Shown: positions 35,681 to 44,233 of the stretch, piece after piece | How positions within the stretch are numbered: position 1 is the stretch's first letter | How the letters are laid out: each line of letters starts with the position of its first letter | Source of the DNA: Jannaschia sp. S6380 | Lineage (GTDB): Bacteria; Pseudomonadota; Alphaproteobacteria; Rhodobacterales; Rhodobacteraceae | Assembly (NCBI RefSeq): GCF_023015695.1 | Contig: NZ_JALKAS010000001.1 | Coordinates: forward strand, 186,001 to 250,000 | Direction: 5' to 3' | Length of the DNA: 64,000 nt | Program-made: the position numbers and the translations under genes | The notes under the pieces: generated by a model | What the model was told of the DNA's origin: nothing | Databases searched by the model: none | The model's input: the letters and a program-made list of their open reading frames with translations, nothing else

Positions 35681-36331
35681 ATGGCGGGGAAGAACGACCG
35701 GGACGCGAACCTCAAGCGCGGCATTCGCGTCGAGATCGCCAGCCTCGTCTACAACATCTTGGAGGTCGTCGTGTCCGTAACCGCGGGTCTGCTCACGGAC
35801 AGCGCGGCGCTGGTCAGCTGGGGTCTGGACAGCACGGTCGAGGCCACTTCGGCGGGCACGCTCATCTGGCGGCTGCGCGGTGAGGCGAAGGGCGGGGACC
35901 GCCGCACGGTGCTGCACCGCAAGAAGGTCGCGCTCTCGGTCGTGGCCTGCGCCTTCTGGATCGTGGTCGCGGCGATCCTCTACGAGGCGGTAAGCGCTTT
36001 CCTGTCGCAGGAGGCGCCCGGCTTCAACTGGTGGGGCATCTCGATCCTGTTCGTCTCGCTCGTGGTCAACCCGTTCCTGGCTTGGGGAAAGTACCGCTAC
36101 GGCAAGCGGCTGGACTCGCCCGCCCTGAAATACGACGCCAAGGACACGATGATCTGCCAGTACCAGACGGTGGTGGTCCTGGTTGGGATCGGCCTGACGC
36201 AGTGGCAGGGCTGGTGGTGGGCCGACCCCGTGGCGGCGCTGCTGATCGTGCCCTATGTCGCCTGGGAAGGGTTCGAGGCCACGAAGGACGCCTGGTCGGT
36301 CGATCCGGACGATGTCGAGGCCGCCGCCTGA
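35681..36331 (+). CDS. Cation transporter of the CDF superfamily
   Basis: A 216-residue membrane protein with five to six helices. LLTDSAALVSWGLDSTVEA gives a DxxxE-type site in helix 2 and LKYDAKDTMICQYQT a second acidic site. There is no large cytoplasmic domain. The metal is unknown. I chose the ATG at 35681 because GGAGG lies six bases upstream and earlier ATGs (35558, 35597) overlap or adjoin the divergent zntA promoter. It is followed after 53 bp by the second Met-rich micro-gene. Confidence 0.8.
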   Translation: MAGKNDRDANLKRGIRVEIASLVYNILEVVVSVTAGLLTDSAALVSWGLDSTVEATSAGTLIWRLRGEAKGGDRRTVLHRKKVALSVVACAFWIVVAAILYEAVSAFLSQEAPGFNWWGISILFVSLVVNPFLAWGKYRYGKRLDSPALKYDAKDTMICQYQTVVVLVGIGLTQWQGWWWADPVAALLIVPYVAWEGFEATKDAWSVDPDDVEAAA

Positions 36332-36384
36332 CGTTCGGAAGCCTGGTTGAAATCGGCAAAACCGGTGACGAAGGAGCCAACGAC

Positions 36385-36519
36385 ATGATGATCGACGGAT
36401 GCATGATGGGTGGGATGGGGTCGATGATGGGCGTCATGGGAGCCGGGACGCTCGTGATTACCGTCGTCCTCGTCGGGATCGGCTTCGGGGCCGGATACGC
36501 GGTGGCCGGGCGGCGCTAG
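36385..36519 (+). CDS. Met-rich 44-residue membrane peptide, copy 2
   Basis: The gene has AAGGAG eight bases before the ATG at 36385. The product starts MMIDGCMMGGMGSMM, continues with MG repeats, has one membrane helix (about residues 21-38) and ends AGRR. It matches the peptide at 19517-19651 at about two-thirds of positions, with the same Met and Cys spacing. The last four bases overlap the end of the convergent arsR-like gene. Methionine clusters suggest Cu(I)/Ag(I) or other soft-metal binding; this is inference. Confidence 0.75.
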   Translation: MMIDGCMMGGMGSMMGVMGAGTLVITVVLVGIGFGAGYAVAGRR

Positions 36520-36803
36520 CGCCGCCCGGCCGTTTTGTGCAGACCGTTCCAACGAGAATACCGGCTCACCCCGCGGCAGAACGTGTCGTACGGCGCGGCC
36601 ATGACGGCTTCGATCTGCGGGTCGGCAAGACGATAGTGGATGGTTTGGGCCTCGCACCGGGTAGCGAACACGCCGCCCCCGCGCAGCTTGGCGAGGTGCT
36701 GGGACAGTGCGGCCTGGCTCAGGCCCACCACATCCTGCAGCGCGCCGGCCGACGCCTCGCCCTCGGCCAAAAGGCACAGGATCAAGCTGATGTATCCCAA
36801 CAT
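36516..36803 (-). pseudogene. ArsR-family regulator with its N-terminus replaced
   Basis: A 95-residue winged-helix protein. LILCLLAEGEASAGALQDVVGLSQAALSQHLAKLRGGGVFATR is a typical ArsR/BigR-type core, and the tail includes TFCRGVSRYSRW. Normal members have about 20 more residues before LILCLL (the first helix with LANPxRL). Here the frame starts MLGYIS at a junction with a metallo-hydrolase fragment. DNA binding and dimer contacts probably fail, so I class it as broken, although a shorter functional protein cannot be excluded. Confidence 0.65.
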
Positions 36804-37161
36804 GGGGTCGAGCCGGGCCGACTTCCCCGACGGCTCGGTGTCCGAACTGTGGGACTCGATCCAGGCGGTCCTGGCCTTGCCCGAGGAGACGCGCCTGTTC
36901 GTCGGTCACGACTACGGCACCGAGGATCGCGGCGAGCCGATGTGGGGGGGGCACCGTGGCCGAGCACCTGGCATCGAACAAGCAAGTCGGGCGGGGCGCA
37001 ACGAAGGCGGAGTTCATCGAGACCCGCGAGGCGCGCGACGCTCTCCTGTCGTTGCCCGACCGGATGCTGCATGCGTGCAGGTCAACCTGTGCGGCGGCGC
37101 ACTGCCCGCGCCGGAGGCGGACGGGCACGCCTACTTCAAGATCCCCGCCAACCGGTTCTAG
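36790..37161 (+). pseudogene. Metallo-beta-lactamase-fold hydrolase remnant (Blh/persulfide dioxygenase-like)
   Basis: Only the C-terminal half remains: MGSSRADFPDGS, LPEETRLFVGHDYG, then VAEHLASNKQVGRGATKAEFIE, and a tail APEADGHAYFKIPANRF. This is the second half of the MBL-fold hydrolases often paired with BigR/ArsR regulators and rhodaneses. The N-terminal HxHxDH half is absent. Two compensating frameshifts are visible: an extra base in the run of eight G at 36944-36951, and a missing base near 37073-37076. The gene cannot make an active enzyme. Confidence 0.75.
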
Positions 37162-37189
37162 ACCGAGGCGCAAGCGAAAGGACGACGGC

Positions 37190-37558
37190 ATGAGCATGAG
37201 CATGAAGGACTTGGTGGTCGAGGCGCGCGAACGGATCGCGCCGGTCGCCCCAAAGGACGCGGGGGAGGGGCTGATCCTCGACGTGCGCGAGCCGGGCGAG
37301 CTGGAGCAGAAGGGCCGCGTGCCGGACGCGCTGCACGTCCCGCACGGCCTGCTGGAGGCGCATGCCGATCCCGAAAGCCCGATGGCCAGCGCGCGGCTGA
37401 CGGCGGCGCGGGGCGGCGCGACGGTGGACGTGCTCTGCGCTTCGGGGGCGCGGGCGGCGCTGGCGGCGGCGATGCTGGACCGGATGGGCTACCGCGCCCG
37501 CGTGATCGAGGGCGGGCTGGAGGGCTGGGCGGCGGCGGGCCTGCCGGTCGAGCGCTGA
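37190..37558 (+). CDS. Single-domain rhodanese
   Basis: A 122-residue sulfurtransferase. Catalytic Cys83 is in the CASGAR loop, and GLILDVREPGELEQKGRVPDALHVPHG and GGLEGWAAAGLPVE are standard rhodanese segments. It probably handles persulfide sulfur. It follows the decayed MBL hydrolase by 28 bp, consistent with an original arsR-hydrolase-rhodanese sulfur cluster of which only this gene seems intact. AAAGGA before the ATG at 37190 supports the start. Confidence 0.9.
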   Translation: MSMSMKDLVVEARERIAPVAPKDAGEGLILDVREPGELEQKGRVPDALHVPHGLLEAHADPESPMASARLTAARGGATVDVLCASGARAALAAAMLDRMGYRARVIEGGLEGWAAAGLPVER

Positions 37559-37580
37559 GGCGGGGGCGGGGCGGGCCCCG

Positions 37581-38132
37581 TCAGGACGCCAAGGACGAGA
37601 GGAGCGTGAATGCCGCGACGCAAAGGAGCGTCCAAGCGATCATTCCCGCGGCAGCCCGTCGCCATCGCCCGCCGCCCCGTCGCAGCGTCGCGGCCTGCGC
37701 GGGCAGGGAGGCCAGCAGGGTCGCGTAGAGGTAGACGCCAGATAGGTTCTCGAAGGCGGCCGCCCGCGCCAGCGTCGGCGCCACGACCCGCAGCGCCGTC
37801 ATCCTGTCGCCCCCGAAGGAGCCGAACCAGCCGGCGGCGAAGACGAAGACGGCCGCATGCAGCAGCGCGAGGACGGCAAGCCGCAGCGGCGCGTCGATCA
37901 GCAGCGCGGGCCGTCCACGCCGGGCCGTGCCGTGCAGGACGGCACCCGCCCAGGTGGCGATGAAGACGACCGGCAGGCCGTTCACCACGACCTGCCGGAT
38001 CAGCAGCCACAGGGCCGCCGACCCGCCGTGCCGCAGCATCTCGGCCGCGCCGGGGCGGAACGCAATGTAGGCCGCCAGCGGCAGGGTCAATGCGGCGAGG
38101 CTGAGCGCCAGGAGGTTGCGCGCGAAGCGCAT
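37581..38132 (-). CDS. Five-helix membrane protein of unknown function
   Basis: A 183-residue inner-membrane protein with about five hydrophobic segments (near residues 6-25, 42-62, 85-105, 112-135 and 155-178). I do not recognise a family. The segments FAAGWFGSFGGDRMTALRVVAPT and AAAFENLSGVYLYATLLASLP look structured rather than random. It lies 38 bp after an L,D-transpeptidase gene on the same strand and should share its CueR-type promoter, so it may assist that enzyme or the copper response. Confidence 0.65.
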   Translation of the reverse strand: MRFARNLLALSLAALTLPLAAYIAFRPGAAEMLRHGGSAALWLLIRQVVVNGLPVVFIATWAGAVLHGTARRGRPALLIDAPLRLAVLALLHAAVFVFAAGWFGSFGGDRMTALRVVAPTLARAAAFENLSGVYLYATLLASLPAQAATLRRGGGRWRRAAAGMIAWTLLCVAAFTLLSSLAS

Positions 38133-38170
38133 CGGCCGCAGGCTCGGGTCGAAATGCCGGTCGAGGCTTT

Positions 38171-38728
38171 TCAGATGAGCACGACCTTCACCCCCACGGG
38201 CACCTTCGCGTAAAGGTCCTCAATCATCGTGTTGTAGAGGCCGATGCAGCCCGAGGACGAACGCCGCCCGATCTTGCGCGTGTCGTGGGTGCCGTGGATC
38301 AGGTAGGCCGGCCAGTCGAGATAGAGTGCGCGCGTGCCCAGCGGGTTGCCCGGATCGCCCCCCTCCATACGGATCGGCAGCGAAGGGTCGCGCTCGCGCA
38401 TGTCGGGCGTGGGCGTCCAGGACGGGTTCTCGCGCTTGCGCACGACTTCCGTGTAGCCGCGGCGCGTCAACTCGTCGGTCATCGGCACCGAGGTCGGATA
38501 GAGCGTCATTCGTCCGTCCGCGTCCCAATGCTGAAGGGCGCGGGTGTTCGTGTCCGAGACGATGCGACCGGATCCGAGGGCGTCGAAATGATCGCGCCAG
38601 TCGTGTGGGACGAAATAGGATGTATTGCGGCGGGTCTCGGACTGCGCCAGGGCGGGGGCCGCCAGGCCGGTCAACGCTGCGGCCATGCCGCCCGTGATCA
38701 CGGCGCGGCGCCGTTGGTAATCGGACAT
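38171..38728 (-). CDS. L,D-transpeptidase family protein with altered motif
   Basis: A 185-residue exported protein with a Tat-like start (RRRAVITGGMAAALTG) and a signal cut near AQA. The YkuD-type site is LIHGTHDTRKIGRRSSSGCIGL: His and catalytic Cys are kept, but the Arg that normally follows GC-x is Gly. NPLGTRALYLDWPAY resembles ErfK/YbiS-type enzymes. A CueR-type box lies at 38777-38807. It should act on peptidoglycan cross-links, but activity with the altered residue is uncertain. Confidence 0.85.
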   Translation of the reverse strand: MSDYQRRRAVITGGMAAALTGLAAPALAQSETRRNTSYFVPHDWRDHFDALGSGRIVSDTNTRALQHWDADGRMTLYPTSVPMTDELTRRGYTEVVRKRENPSWTPTPDMRERDPSLPIRMEGGDPGNPLGTRALYLDWPAYLIHGTHDTRKIGRRSSSGCIGLYNTMIEDLYAKVPVGVKVVLI

Positions 38729-38776
38729 CTTCGGTCTCCTCTGCTCGATGCCGCGACATGCGTCCGGCCGGAGGAT

Positions 38777-38807
38777 CGGCTCGGGCCTTCCAGCGCGGAA
38801 AGGTCAA
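38777..38807 (-). promoter_or_regulatory. CueR-type box before L,D-transpeptidase (38728)
   Basis: Minus strand: TTGACC (38807-38802), a 19-nt spacer TTTCCGCGCTGGAAGGCCC, then GAGCCG as a poor -10. The core TTCC-GCGCT-GGAA is a near-perfect dyad. Confidence 0.7.
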
Positions 38808-38893
38808 GCGCCATCGCCGCCTCGGCGCAGGTTCGCCGACATGGCGCCGGCGGCCTTGCGCTCCGTCCGGGGCGACGGTCCGACGACCGGGGA

Positions 38894-39622
38894 TCAGCGC
38901 GCCTCGCGCACCCTCGCGACCGCCTCCGCCAGCGTCCCGGCGTCGACGAGGCCGGGCAGCAGGGTCTCGCCCACCACGAAGGAAGGCGTGCCGGAGAAGC
39001 CGAGCAGATCGGCCAGCCGCATGGATTCCTCGATGTGGGCGTCGACCTCCGGCGCCTCCATGTCCGCCAGCAGCCGCTCGACGTCGAGCCCGACCTCCCC
39101 GGCGACGCGCAGCACCGAGGCGCGCTCGGCCCGGCCCGACAGGCCCATGAGGGCCCAGTGGAACGGCTCGTAGAGGCCCTGCTCGCGGGCGGCCAGCGCC
39201 GCGCGGGCGGCGAACACGCTGCCCTCGCCCAGGATCGGCCATTCGCGGCCGACGACGCGCACGCCGGGATCGTCCGACATGAGCTCGGACAGGACCGGCT
39301 TGGCGCGGCGGCAATAGGGGCAGTTGTAGTCGAAGAACTCGATCACCGCGACGTCGCCGGCCGGGTCGCCCAGCACGGGCGCGTCAGCGAGCAGCGCCTG
39401 CCGCTCCGCCGCGACCACGGAGCGGGCCGCGTCCATGCGGGCGGTCTCCTCCCGCTGTTGCAGGATGCCCACGGCCTCCATGACAATCTCGGGATTTTCC
39501 AGGATCGCCTCAAGGGCGAGACGCTTGACCTCCTCCGCCGTCATCTCGTCGGCGAGGGCGGGGGCGCCGGTGAGCGCGGCGGCCAGCAGGGCCGTGGCGA
39601 GACGGAGAGACGGTATGGGCAT
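38894..39622 (-). CDS. DsbA-family thiol:disulfide oxidoreductase (Com1/BdbD-like)
   Basis: A 242-residue secreted protein with signal peptide cut near ALA-DE (residue 24). An N-terminal helical segment (VKRLALEAILENPEIVMEAVGIL) is typical of Com1-like proteins. The active site is FFDYNCPYCRRAKP with Cys101 and Cys104, and the cis-Pro loop is GFSGTPSFVVGETLL. It likely oxidises or isomerises periplasmic thiols. It is preceded by a CueR-type box at 39690-39720, so it should be induced by copper. Confidence 0.9.
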   Translation of the reverse strand: MPIPSLRLATALLAAALTGAPALADEMTAEEVKRLALEAILENPEIVMEAVGILQQREETARMDAARSVVAAERQALLADAPVLGDPAGDVAVIEFFDYNCPYCRRAKPVLSELMSDDPGVRVVGREWPILGEGSVFAARAALAAREQGLYEPFHWALMGLSGRAERASVLRVAGEVGLDVERLLADMEAPEVDAHIEESMRLADLLGFSGTPSFVVGETLLPGLVDAGTLAEAVARVREAR

Positions 39623-39689
39623 CGTGGAGCCTCATGTCCATGGCAGGGCAGGGCGCGATCGCGCACCCGGCGCCCGGTCTACGAAGCGG

Positions 39690-39720
39690 ACCGTCGGACC
39701 CTCCCATGCGGGAAGGTCAA
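39690..39720 (-). promoter_or_regulatory. CueR-type box before dsbA-like gene (39622)
   Basis: Minus strand: TTGACC (39720-39715), a 19-nt spacer TTCCCGCATGGGAGGGTCC, then GACGGT. The spacer keeps the TTCC half, while the other half is degenerate (GGGAGG). Confidence 0.65.
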
Positions 39721-39725
39721 GCGCC

Positions 39726-42242
39726 TCATTCCGCCGGGGCGGCCATCGTGTCGCCGCGGGGCGCCGGCACCGGAACGGACGTCTCGCGCATCGGCGGCGA
39801 CCAGCGGCGCAGGCGCAGCGCGTTGCCGAGGACGAAGACCGAGGAGAGGGCCATCGCTCCGGCGGCGAAGATCGGCGAGAGCAGGAGGCCGAAGGCGGGA
39901 TAGAGCACGCCCGCCGCGACCGGCAGGAGCGCCGTATTGTAGGCGAAGGCCCAGAACAGGTTCTGCCGGATGTTGCGCAGCGTCGCCTTGGACAGCGCGA
40001 TGGCGTTCGGCACGCCCCTGAGCGAGCCCGACATCAGCACTACGTCGGCCGCTTCGATCGCCACGTCGGTGCCGGTGCCGATGGCGAGGCCCACATCCGC
40101 CTCGGCCAACGCGGGGGCGTCGTTGAGCCCGTCTCCCACGAAGGCCAGCCGGCCATGCGCGGCCCGGAGCGCCTTGACGGCCTCGACCTTACCATCGGGC
40201 AGGACCTCGGCGACGACCTCGTCGATCCCGAGGCGGCGCGCGATGGCGTCCGCCGTCCGGCGGTTGTCGCCGGTGATCATCGCGACCTTAAGGCCGAGAT
40301 CGTGCAGGGTGCGGATCGCCTCGGGGGTGGTCTCCTTGATCGGGTCGGCGACCGCGACGATGGCGGCGAGCTTGCCGCCCACGGCCGCGTAGAGCGGCGT
40401 CTTGCCCTCGTCGCCGAGCCGCTCGGCGGCCTCGGTGAAGACCGAGACGTCATATCCGAGGGAGACCATGTACCGATCGGCGCCGATCTCGATGGGCCTG
40501 CCGCCCACCATGGCCGAGACGCCCATGCCCGTCACGCTCTCGAAGCTCGCGACCTCGGGGAGATCGAGCCCCTCCGCCTCCGCGGCCGCGACGATGGCGC
40601 GCGCGATGGGATGCTCGGACTTCGCCTCGCCGGCGGCGACGCGGGCCAGCACGTCCGCCGGGTCGAAGCCGTCCGCGACGTCGAGATCCGTCATCCGCGG
40701 CTCGCCCTCGGTCAGCGTGCCGGTCTTGTCGAGCGCGACCACGCGGGCCTCGTTGAGAAGCTGAAGCGCTTCGCCCTTGCGGAAGAGGACGCCCATCTCT
40801 GCGCCGCGCCCGGTGCCCACCATGATCGAGGTCGGCGTGGCGAGCCCCATGGCGCAGGGGCAGGCGATGATGAGGACGGCCACCGCGTTGACGAGGCCGA
40901 AGGTCAGCGCCGGGTCGGGCCCGAAGAAGAACCACACGCCGAAGGTCAGGGCCGCGAGCGTGATGACGGCGGGGACGAAGTACATCGTCACCTTGTCCAC
41001 GAGGGCCTGGATCGGCAGCTTCCCGCCCTGCGCCTCCTCGACCATGCGGATGATTTGCGAGAGCATCGTGTCGCCGCCGACGGCCGTGGCGCGGAAGGAC
41101 AGTGCCCCGGTCTGGTTGACCGTCCCGCCGACGACGGTGGCGCCCGCTTCCTTGGACACCGGGATGGGCTCGCCGGTGATCATCGACTCGTCGACGTAGC
41201 TCCCGCCCTCGACCACCTCGCCGTCCACCGGCACGCGCTCACCCGGGCGCAGCTCGACCACGTCGCCTGGGGCCACGTCGGCCACGGCGATCTCGATGAT
41301 CTCGCCGTCCCGGCGCACGCGCGCCGTCTTGGCCTGGAGCCCGACGAGACGCTGGATCGCCTCCGAGGTGCGCCCCTTGGCGCGGGCTTCCAGCCAGCGG
41401 CCGACGAGGATCAGCGTGGCGATCACGGCGGCCGCCTCGAAGTAGACGTTCACCGTGCCCTCGGGCAGCAGCCCCGGGGCGAAGAGCGCCACGACCGAGA
41501 AGAGATATGCGGCGGACGTGCCCACGGCGACGAGGCTGTTCATGTCCGGCGCGCCCTTGAAGAGCGCCGGGAAGCCCTTGGCGTAGAACTGGAGACCGGG
41601 TCCGAAGAGGACGAGGGTGGTTAGAGCAAACTGGATCATCCAGTTGGCCTGCATCCCGATCGTGTTCATGACGAGGTCGTGGATGGCGGGGATCAGGTGG
41701 CTGCCCATCTCCAGGGCGAAGATCGGGAGCGTCAGCAGGCCGGCGATCAGGATGCTGCGACGCAGGCGACCGGCCTCCTCGTCGCGCTTCGCCGCGGCCG
41801 CGTCCCGCGATCCCTGGTCTCCCGCGACCTCGCGCGCCGCGTATCCGGCGGCCCCGGCGGCCGCGATCAGCGCCGCGGGATCGGCCGTCCCGCGCACCGT
41901 CGCACGCCCCGTGGCGAGGTTGACGTTCGCTTCCGCGACGCCGGGAACCGCTGCCAGTGCCCTTTCGACCCGGCCCGTACAGGACGCGCAGGACATGTCC
42001 TCCACCGCAAGCTCAACGGTCGTGGCGGGCACGGCGTAGCCCGCCGTCTCGACGGCGTGCACCAGCGCGGCCCGGTCGGCCGTGCCGCGCACCGACGCGC
42101 GCCCCGTGGCGAGGTTGACGCTGGCCTCCGCGACGCCCGGAACGGCCCGCAGAGTCCGCTCGACGCGGCCGACGCAGGACGCGCAGGACATGCCTTCGAC
42201 GGGTAAGGTCTGCGGGGGCGGGGCGGGGGCTGGCATCGGCAC
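39726..42242 (-). CDS. copA: Cu(I)-exporting P1B-type ATPase
   Basis: An 838-residue inner-membrane copper pump. Two N-terminal HMA domains each carry MSCASC (within the first 100 residues). Eight helices follow, with CPC in [15 protein letters not shown] near residue 462, DKTGT near 504 and [11 protein letters not shown] near the C-terminal third. The double CxxC domains and CPC are the Cu(I)/Ag(I) type. It has its own CueR-type promoter and is divergent from the small secreted protein and cueR genes. Confidence 0.96.
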   Translation of the reverse strand: MPMPAPAPPPQTLPVEGMSCASCVGRVERTLRAVPGVAEASVNLATGRASVRGTADRAALVHAVETAGYAVPATTVELAVEDMSCASCTGRVERALAAVPGVAEANVNLATGRATVRGTADPAALIAAAGAAGYAAREVAGDQGSRDAAAAKRDEEAGRLRRSILIAGLLTLPIFALEMGSHLIPAIHDLVMNTIGMQANWMIQFALTTLVLFGPGLQFYAKGFPALFKGAPDMNSLVAVGTSAAYLFSVVALFAPGLLPEGTVNVYFEAAAVIATLILVGRWLEARAKGRTSEAIQRLVGLQAKTARVRRDGEIIEIAVADVAPGDVVELRPGERVPVDGEVVEGGSYVDESMITGEPIPVSKEAGATVVGGTVNQTGALSFRATAVGGDTMLSQIIRMVEEAQGGKLPIQALVDKVTMYFVPAVITLAALTFGVWFFFGPDPALTFGLVNAVAVLIIACPCAMGLATPTSIMVGTGRGAEMGVLFRKGEALQLLNEARVVALDKTGTLTEGEPRMTDLDVADGFDPADVLARVAAGEAKSEHPIARAIVAAAEAEGLDLPEVASFESVTGMGVSAMVGGRPIEIGADRYMVSLGYDVSVFTEAAERLGDEGKTPLYAAVGGKLAAIVAVADPIKETTPEAIRTLHDLGLKVAMITGDNRRTADAIARRLGIDEVVAEVLPDGKVEAVKALRAAHGRLAFVGDGLNDAPALAEADVGLAIGTGTDVAIEAADVVLMSGSLRGVPNAIALSKATLRNIRQNLFWAFAYNTALLPVAAGVLYPAFGLLLSPIFAAGAMALSSVFVLGNALRLRRWSPPMRETSVPVPAPRGDTMAAPAE

Positions 42243-42272
42243 GGGTCCTCGGGCGGGCTTCGGTCGGCCGCA

Positions 42273-42303
42273 GACATGGAGCTTCCCCCCGCTGGAAGGT
42301 CAA
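42273..42303 (-). promoter_or_regulatory. CueR-type promoter of copA
   Basis: Minus strand: TTGACC (42303-42298), a 19-nt spacer TTCCAGCGGGGGGAAGCTC, then CATGTC (42278-42273). It is close in form to classical CueR/HmrR promoters of copA genes and sits 31 bp before the copA start. Confidence 0.82.
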
Positions 42304-42355
42304 GGGCCGATGCCGTGAACTTGAGATCACTGGGCATCGGTCTTATCTTCCGGTC

Positions 42356-42691
42356 ATGGCACTGTTCCGAACCCTCTACTCTCTGCTCGTCGTCGCCTTG
42401 TTGACAGCAAGCCTGTTCGGGGCCGGTCTTGCCGCCGCCGCGGATGCCCATGGGCATGGCGAGACCCAGTTCGAACAGGGTCTTCCTACCGAAAGCACCG
42501 GCTCCATGGACGAATGCTGCCAGGACGCGAGCGACCGGGGGGCATCCTGCATGAGCGTCCTGGGCATGGCGCCCGACGCATCGGAGCCTTGCCTAGCTGC
42601 GCAGTTCCACAAGGCGATTGCAGTCCGGCCGGTCGGTTTGTCCGACGGCCGCGACCCTCACGACCTCCTCGATCCGCCGCGAACGGCCTGA
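42356..42691 (+). CDS. Small secreted His/Cys-containing protein of unknown function
   Basis: A 111-residue protein with a signal peptide (residues 1-28, ending ...LAAAADA). The mature part begins with HGHGET and contains MDECCQDASDRGASCMS and a later PCLAAQFH, giving Cys, Met and His groups that could bind copper. No known domain is recognised. It is divergent from copA and lies upstream of cueR on the same strand, with a GC palindrome hairpin at 42693-42713 between them. Metal binding is inference only. Confidence 0.6.
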   Translation: MALFRTLYSLLVVALLTASLFGAGLAAAADAHGHGETQFEQGLPTESTGSMDECCQDASDRGASCMSVLGMAPDASEPCLAAQFHKAIAVRPVGLSDGRDPHDLLDPPRTA

Positions 42692-42692
42692 C

Positions 42693-42713
42693 GGCGCGCC
42701 CCGGTGGCGCGCC
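42693..42713 (+). other. GC hairpin between small secreted gene and cueR
   Basis: GGCGCGCC-CCGGT-GGCGCGCC: two copies of an 8-bp palindrome that can pair around a 5-base loop. There is no T-run after it, so it may act as an attenuator or mRNA stabiliser rather than a terminator. Confidence 0.4.
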
Positions 42714-42824
42714 GACCCTCGTCGCGCCCGAACGGCGCGCAGCGGGCTATCGCGCCAATTAAACCGAGGAACCTGTCATGTCATTTCATTCCACTTGCCG
42801 TCCCTCCTCCGCGGGAGGTCCGTC

Positions 42825-43226
42825 ATGAACATCGGAGAAGCCGCCGAGCGGACCGGCGTCCCCCCCAAGACGATCCGCTACTACGAGGATATCGGTCTCG
42901 TCAGGCCGACCCGGTCGGGAAACGGATACCGGGCCTTCTCGATGCGGGACGTCCACAAGCTGAACTTCCTGGGCCGGGCCCGGGCGCTCGGGTTCTCGAT
43001 CGAGGATTGCCGTGCGCTACTCGCGCTTTGGAACGACGAGACGCGGTCCAGCGCCGAGGTCAAGCGGCTCGCCCAAGACCACCTCACCGCGATCGAGGCT
43101 AAGATCACCGCCCTGCGGGAGATGCGCGACACGCTCACGGGACTGGTCGAGTCCTGCGCCGGCGACGACCGGCCGGACTGTCCAATCATCGAGACGCTGA
43201 GCGCGCGCGACGGTGCCCATGCCTGA
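42825..43226 (+). CDS. cueR: CueR/HmrR-type copper-responsive MerR regulator
   Basis: A 133-residue activator. The helix-turn-helix is NIGEAAERTGVPPKTIRYYEDIGL, and the C-terminal metal loop CAGDDRPDC gives the Cys-x7-Cys pair that binds one Cu(I), Ag(I) or Au(I) in CueR. GGAGG before the ATG at 42825 supports the start; the open frame continues upstream but without similarity. It overlaps the next CDF gene by 14 bases. It is the only CueR-type regulator in the window, and thirteen matching boxes occur between 38.7 and 62.5 kb. Confidence 0.92.
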   Translation: MNIGEAAERTGVPPKTIRYYEDIGLVRPTRSGNGYRAFSMRDVHKLNFLGRARALGFSIEDCRALLALWNDETRSSAEVKRLAQDHLTAIEAKITALREMRDTLTGLVESCAGDDRPDCPIIETLSARDGAHA

Positions 43227-44142
43227 ACATCGCCACCGAGGGCACGGCAGCCACATCGCCGGAAGCGGCCGTGCCCTCGCGATCTCCGCGTGGCTGACGG
43301 GGGTCTACTTCCTGATCGAGCTCGCCGTCGGCCTCTGGATCGGCTCGGTCGCCGTCCTGTCGGACGCGCTACACACCTTTTCGGCCGTGGGCGGGGTGCT
43401 GGTCGCCTTGGTCGCAGCCCGGATCGCTCGCCGCCCGGCGGACGCGGCCTACAGCTTCGGCCGCAAGCGCGCGGAGGTGATCGGCGCGCTCGTCAACGGC
43501 GCGTTCCTGCTGGGCATGGCGGTCCTGGTGATCGTCATGGGGGCGATGCGCCTCGGGCAGCCGATCGACCTGCCCACGGCGCCGATGCTGTGGGTCGCGG
43601 CGGGCGGGCTGGTCACGGAAATCGTCTCGCTGGCGCTGCTCTGGCAACAGCAGAAGATCGACCTCAACGTGCGCGGGGCCTATTGGCATATCCTTCAGAC
43701 CTTCGTCGGCAGCCTCATCATCGTCGTCGCGGCGGTCGTCATCCGGTTCACCGGGTTCCTCGCGATCGACCCGCTTCTGGGCATGGCCTTCGGGCTCGTA
43801 CTGCTCTGGGCTGGGTGGGGCATCCTGCGCGAGGCCCTCCGCATCCTGATGGACGCGACCCCGCCGGAGATCGACCTTGCGGCCGTCGTAGCGCGTCTGG
43901 CGAAGATCGATGGGGTCCGGGAAGTCTACCACGCGCATGCCTGGCGCTTGTCCGACGGGCGCGATCTGTTCACCGCACATATCGCGCCGGAGATGGGTGC
44001 GATCAGGGCCTACGTCCTCGAGGACGCCCACCGGTTCCTGATCGAGGCCGGGTTCGGATTCTCGACGTTGCAGATCGAGGAAAGGGTCGCTGTCGACGAT
44101 CCCGCGCCCGATTTAAACGTCGTCCGGAACGGCCGCTCCTGA
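43213..44142 (+). CDS. Cation diffusion facilitator with altered transport site
   Basis: A 309-residue, six-helix membrane protein with an N-terminal HRHRGHGSH stretch and a C-terminal cytoplasmic domain (VREVYHAHAWRL). The two transport motifs lack their aspartates: helix 2 reads DALHTFSAVGG (HxxxA instead of HxxxD) and helix 5 reads HILQTFVGS (HxxxT). This implies a different metal or coupling from Zn-type CDF proteins. It overlaps cueR and so should be made with it. A role in copper or silver handling is inferred from that link. Confidence 0.82.
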   Translation: MPMPEHRHRGHGSHIAGSGRALAISAWLTGVYFLIELAVGLWIGSVAVLSDALHTFSAVGGVLVALVAARIARRPADAAYSFGRKRAEVIGALVNGAFLLGMAVLVIVMGAMRLGQPIDLPTAPMLWVAAGGLVTEIVSLALLWQQQKIDLNVRGAYWHILQTFVGSLIIVVAAVVIRFTGFLAIDPLLGMAFGLVLLWAGWGILREALRILMDATPPEIDLAAVVARLAKIDGVREVYHAHAWRLSDGRDLFTAHIAPEMGAIRAYVLEDAHRFLIEAGFGFSTLQIEERVAVDDPAPDLNVVRNGRS

Positions 44143-44149
44143 GGCTGCC

Positions 44150-44180
44150 GGAACCTTCCAGCGCTGGACCTACGTTCAAT
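44150..44180 (+). promoter_or_regulatory. CueR-type box before the DUF305 gene
   Basis: GGAACC (44150-44155), a 19-nt spacer TTCCAGCGCTGGACCTACG, then TTCAAT (44175-44180). The core TTCCAGCGCTGGA is a strong dyad. The -35 departs from TTGACC, while the -10 is better than in most copies. Confidence 0.65.
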
Positions 44181-44233
44181 CCAAGACTGGTGGGCGAACG
44201 CCGCGCCCGCAAACACGCGCGACGGAGGATACT

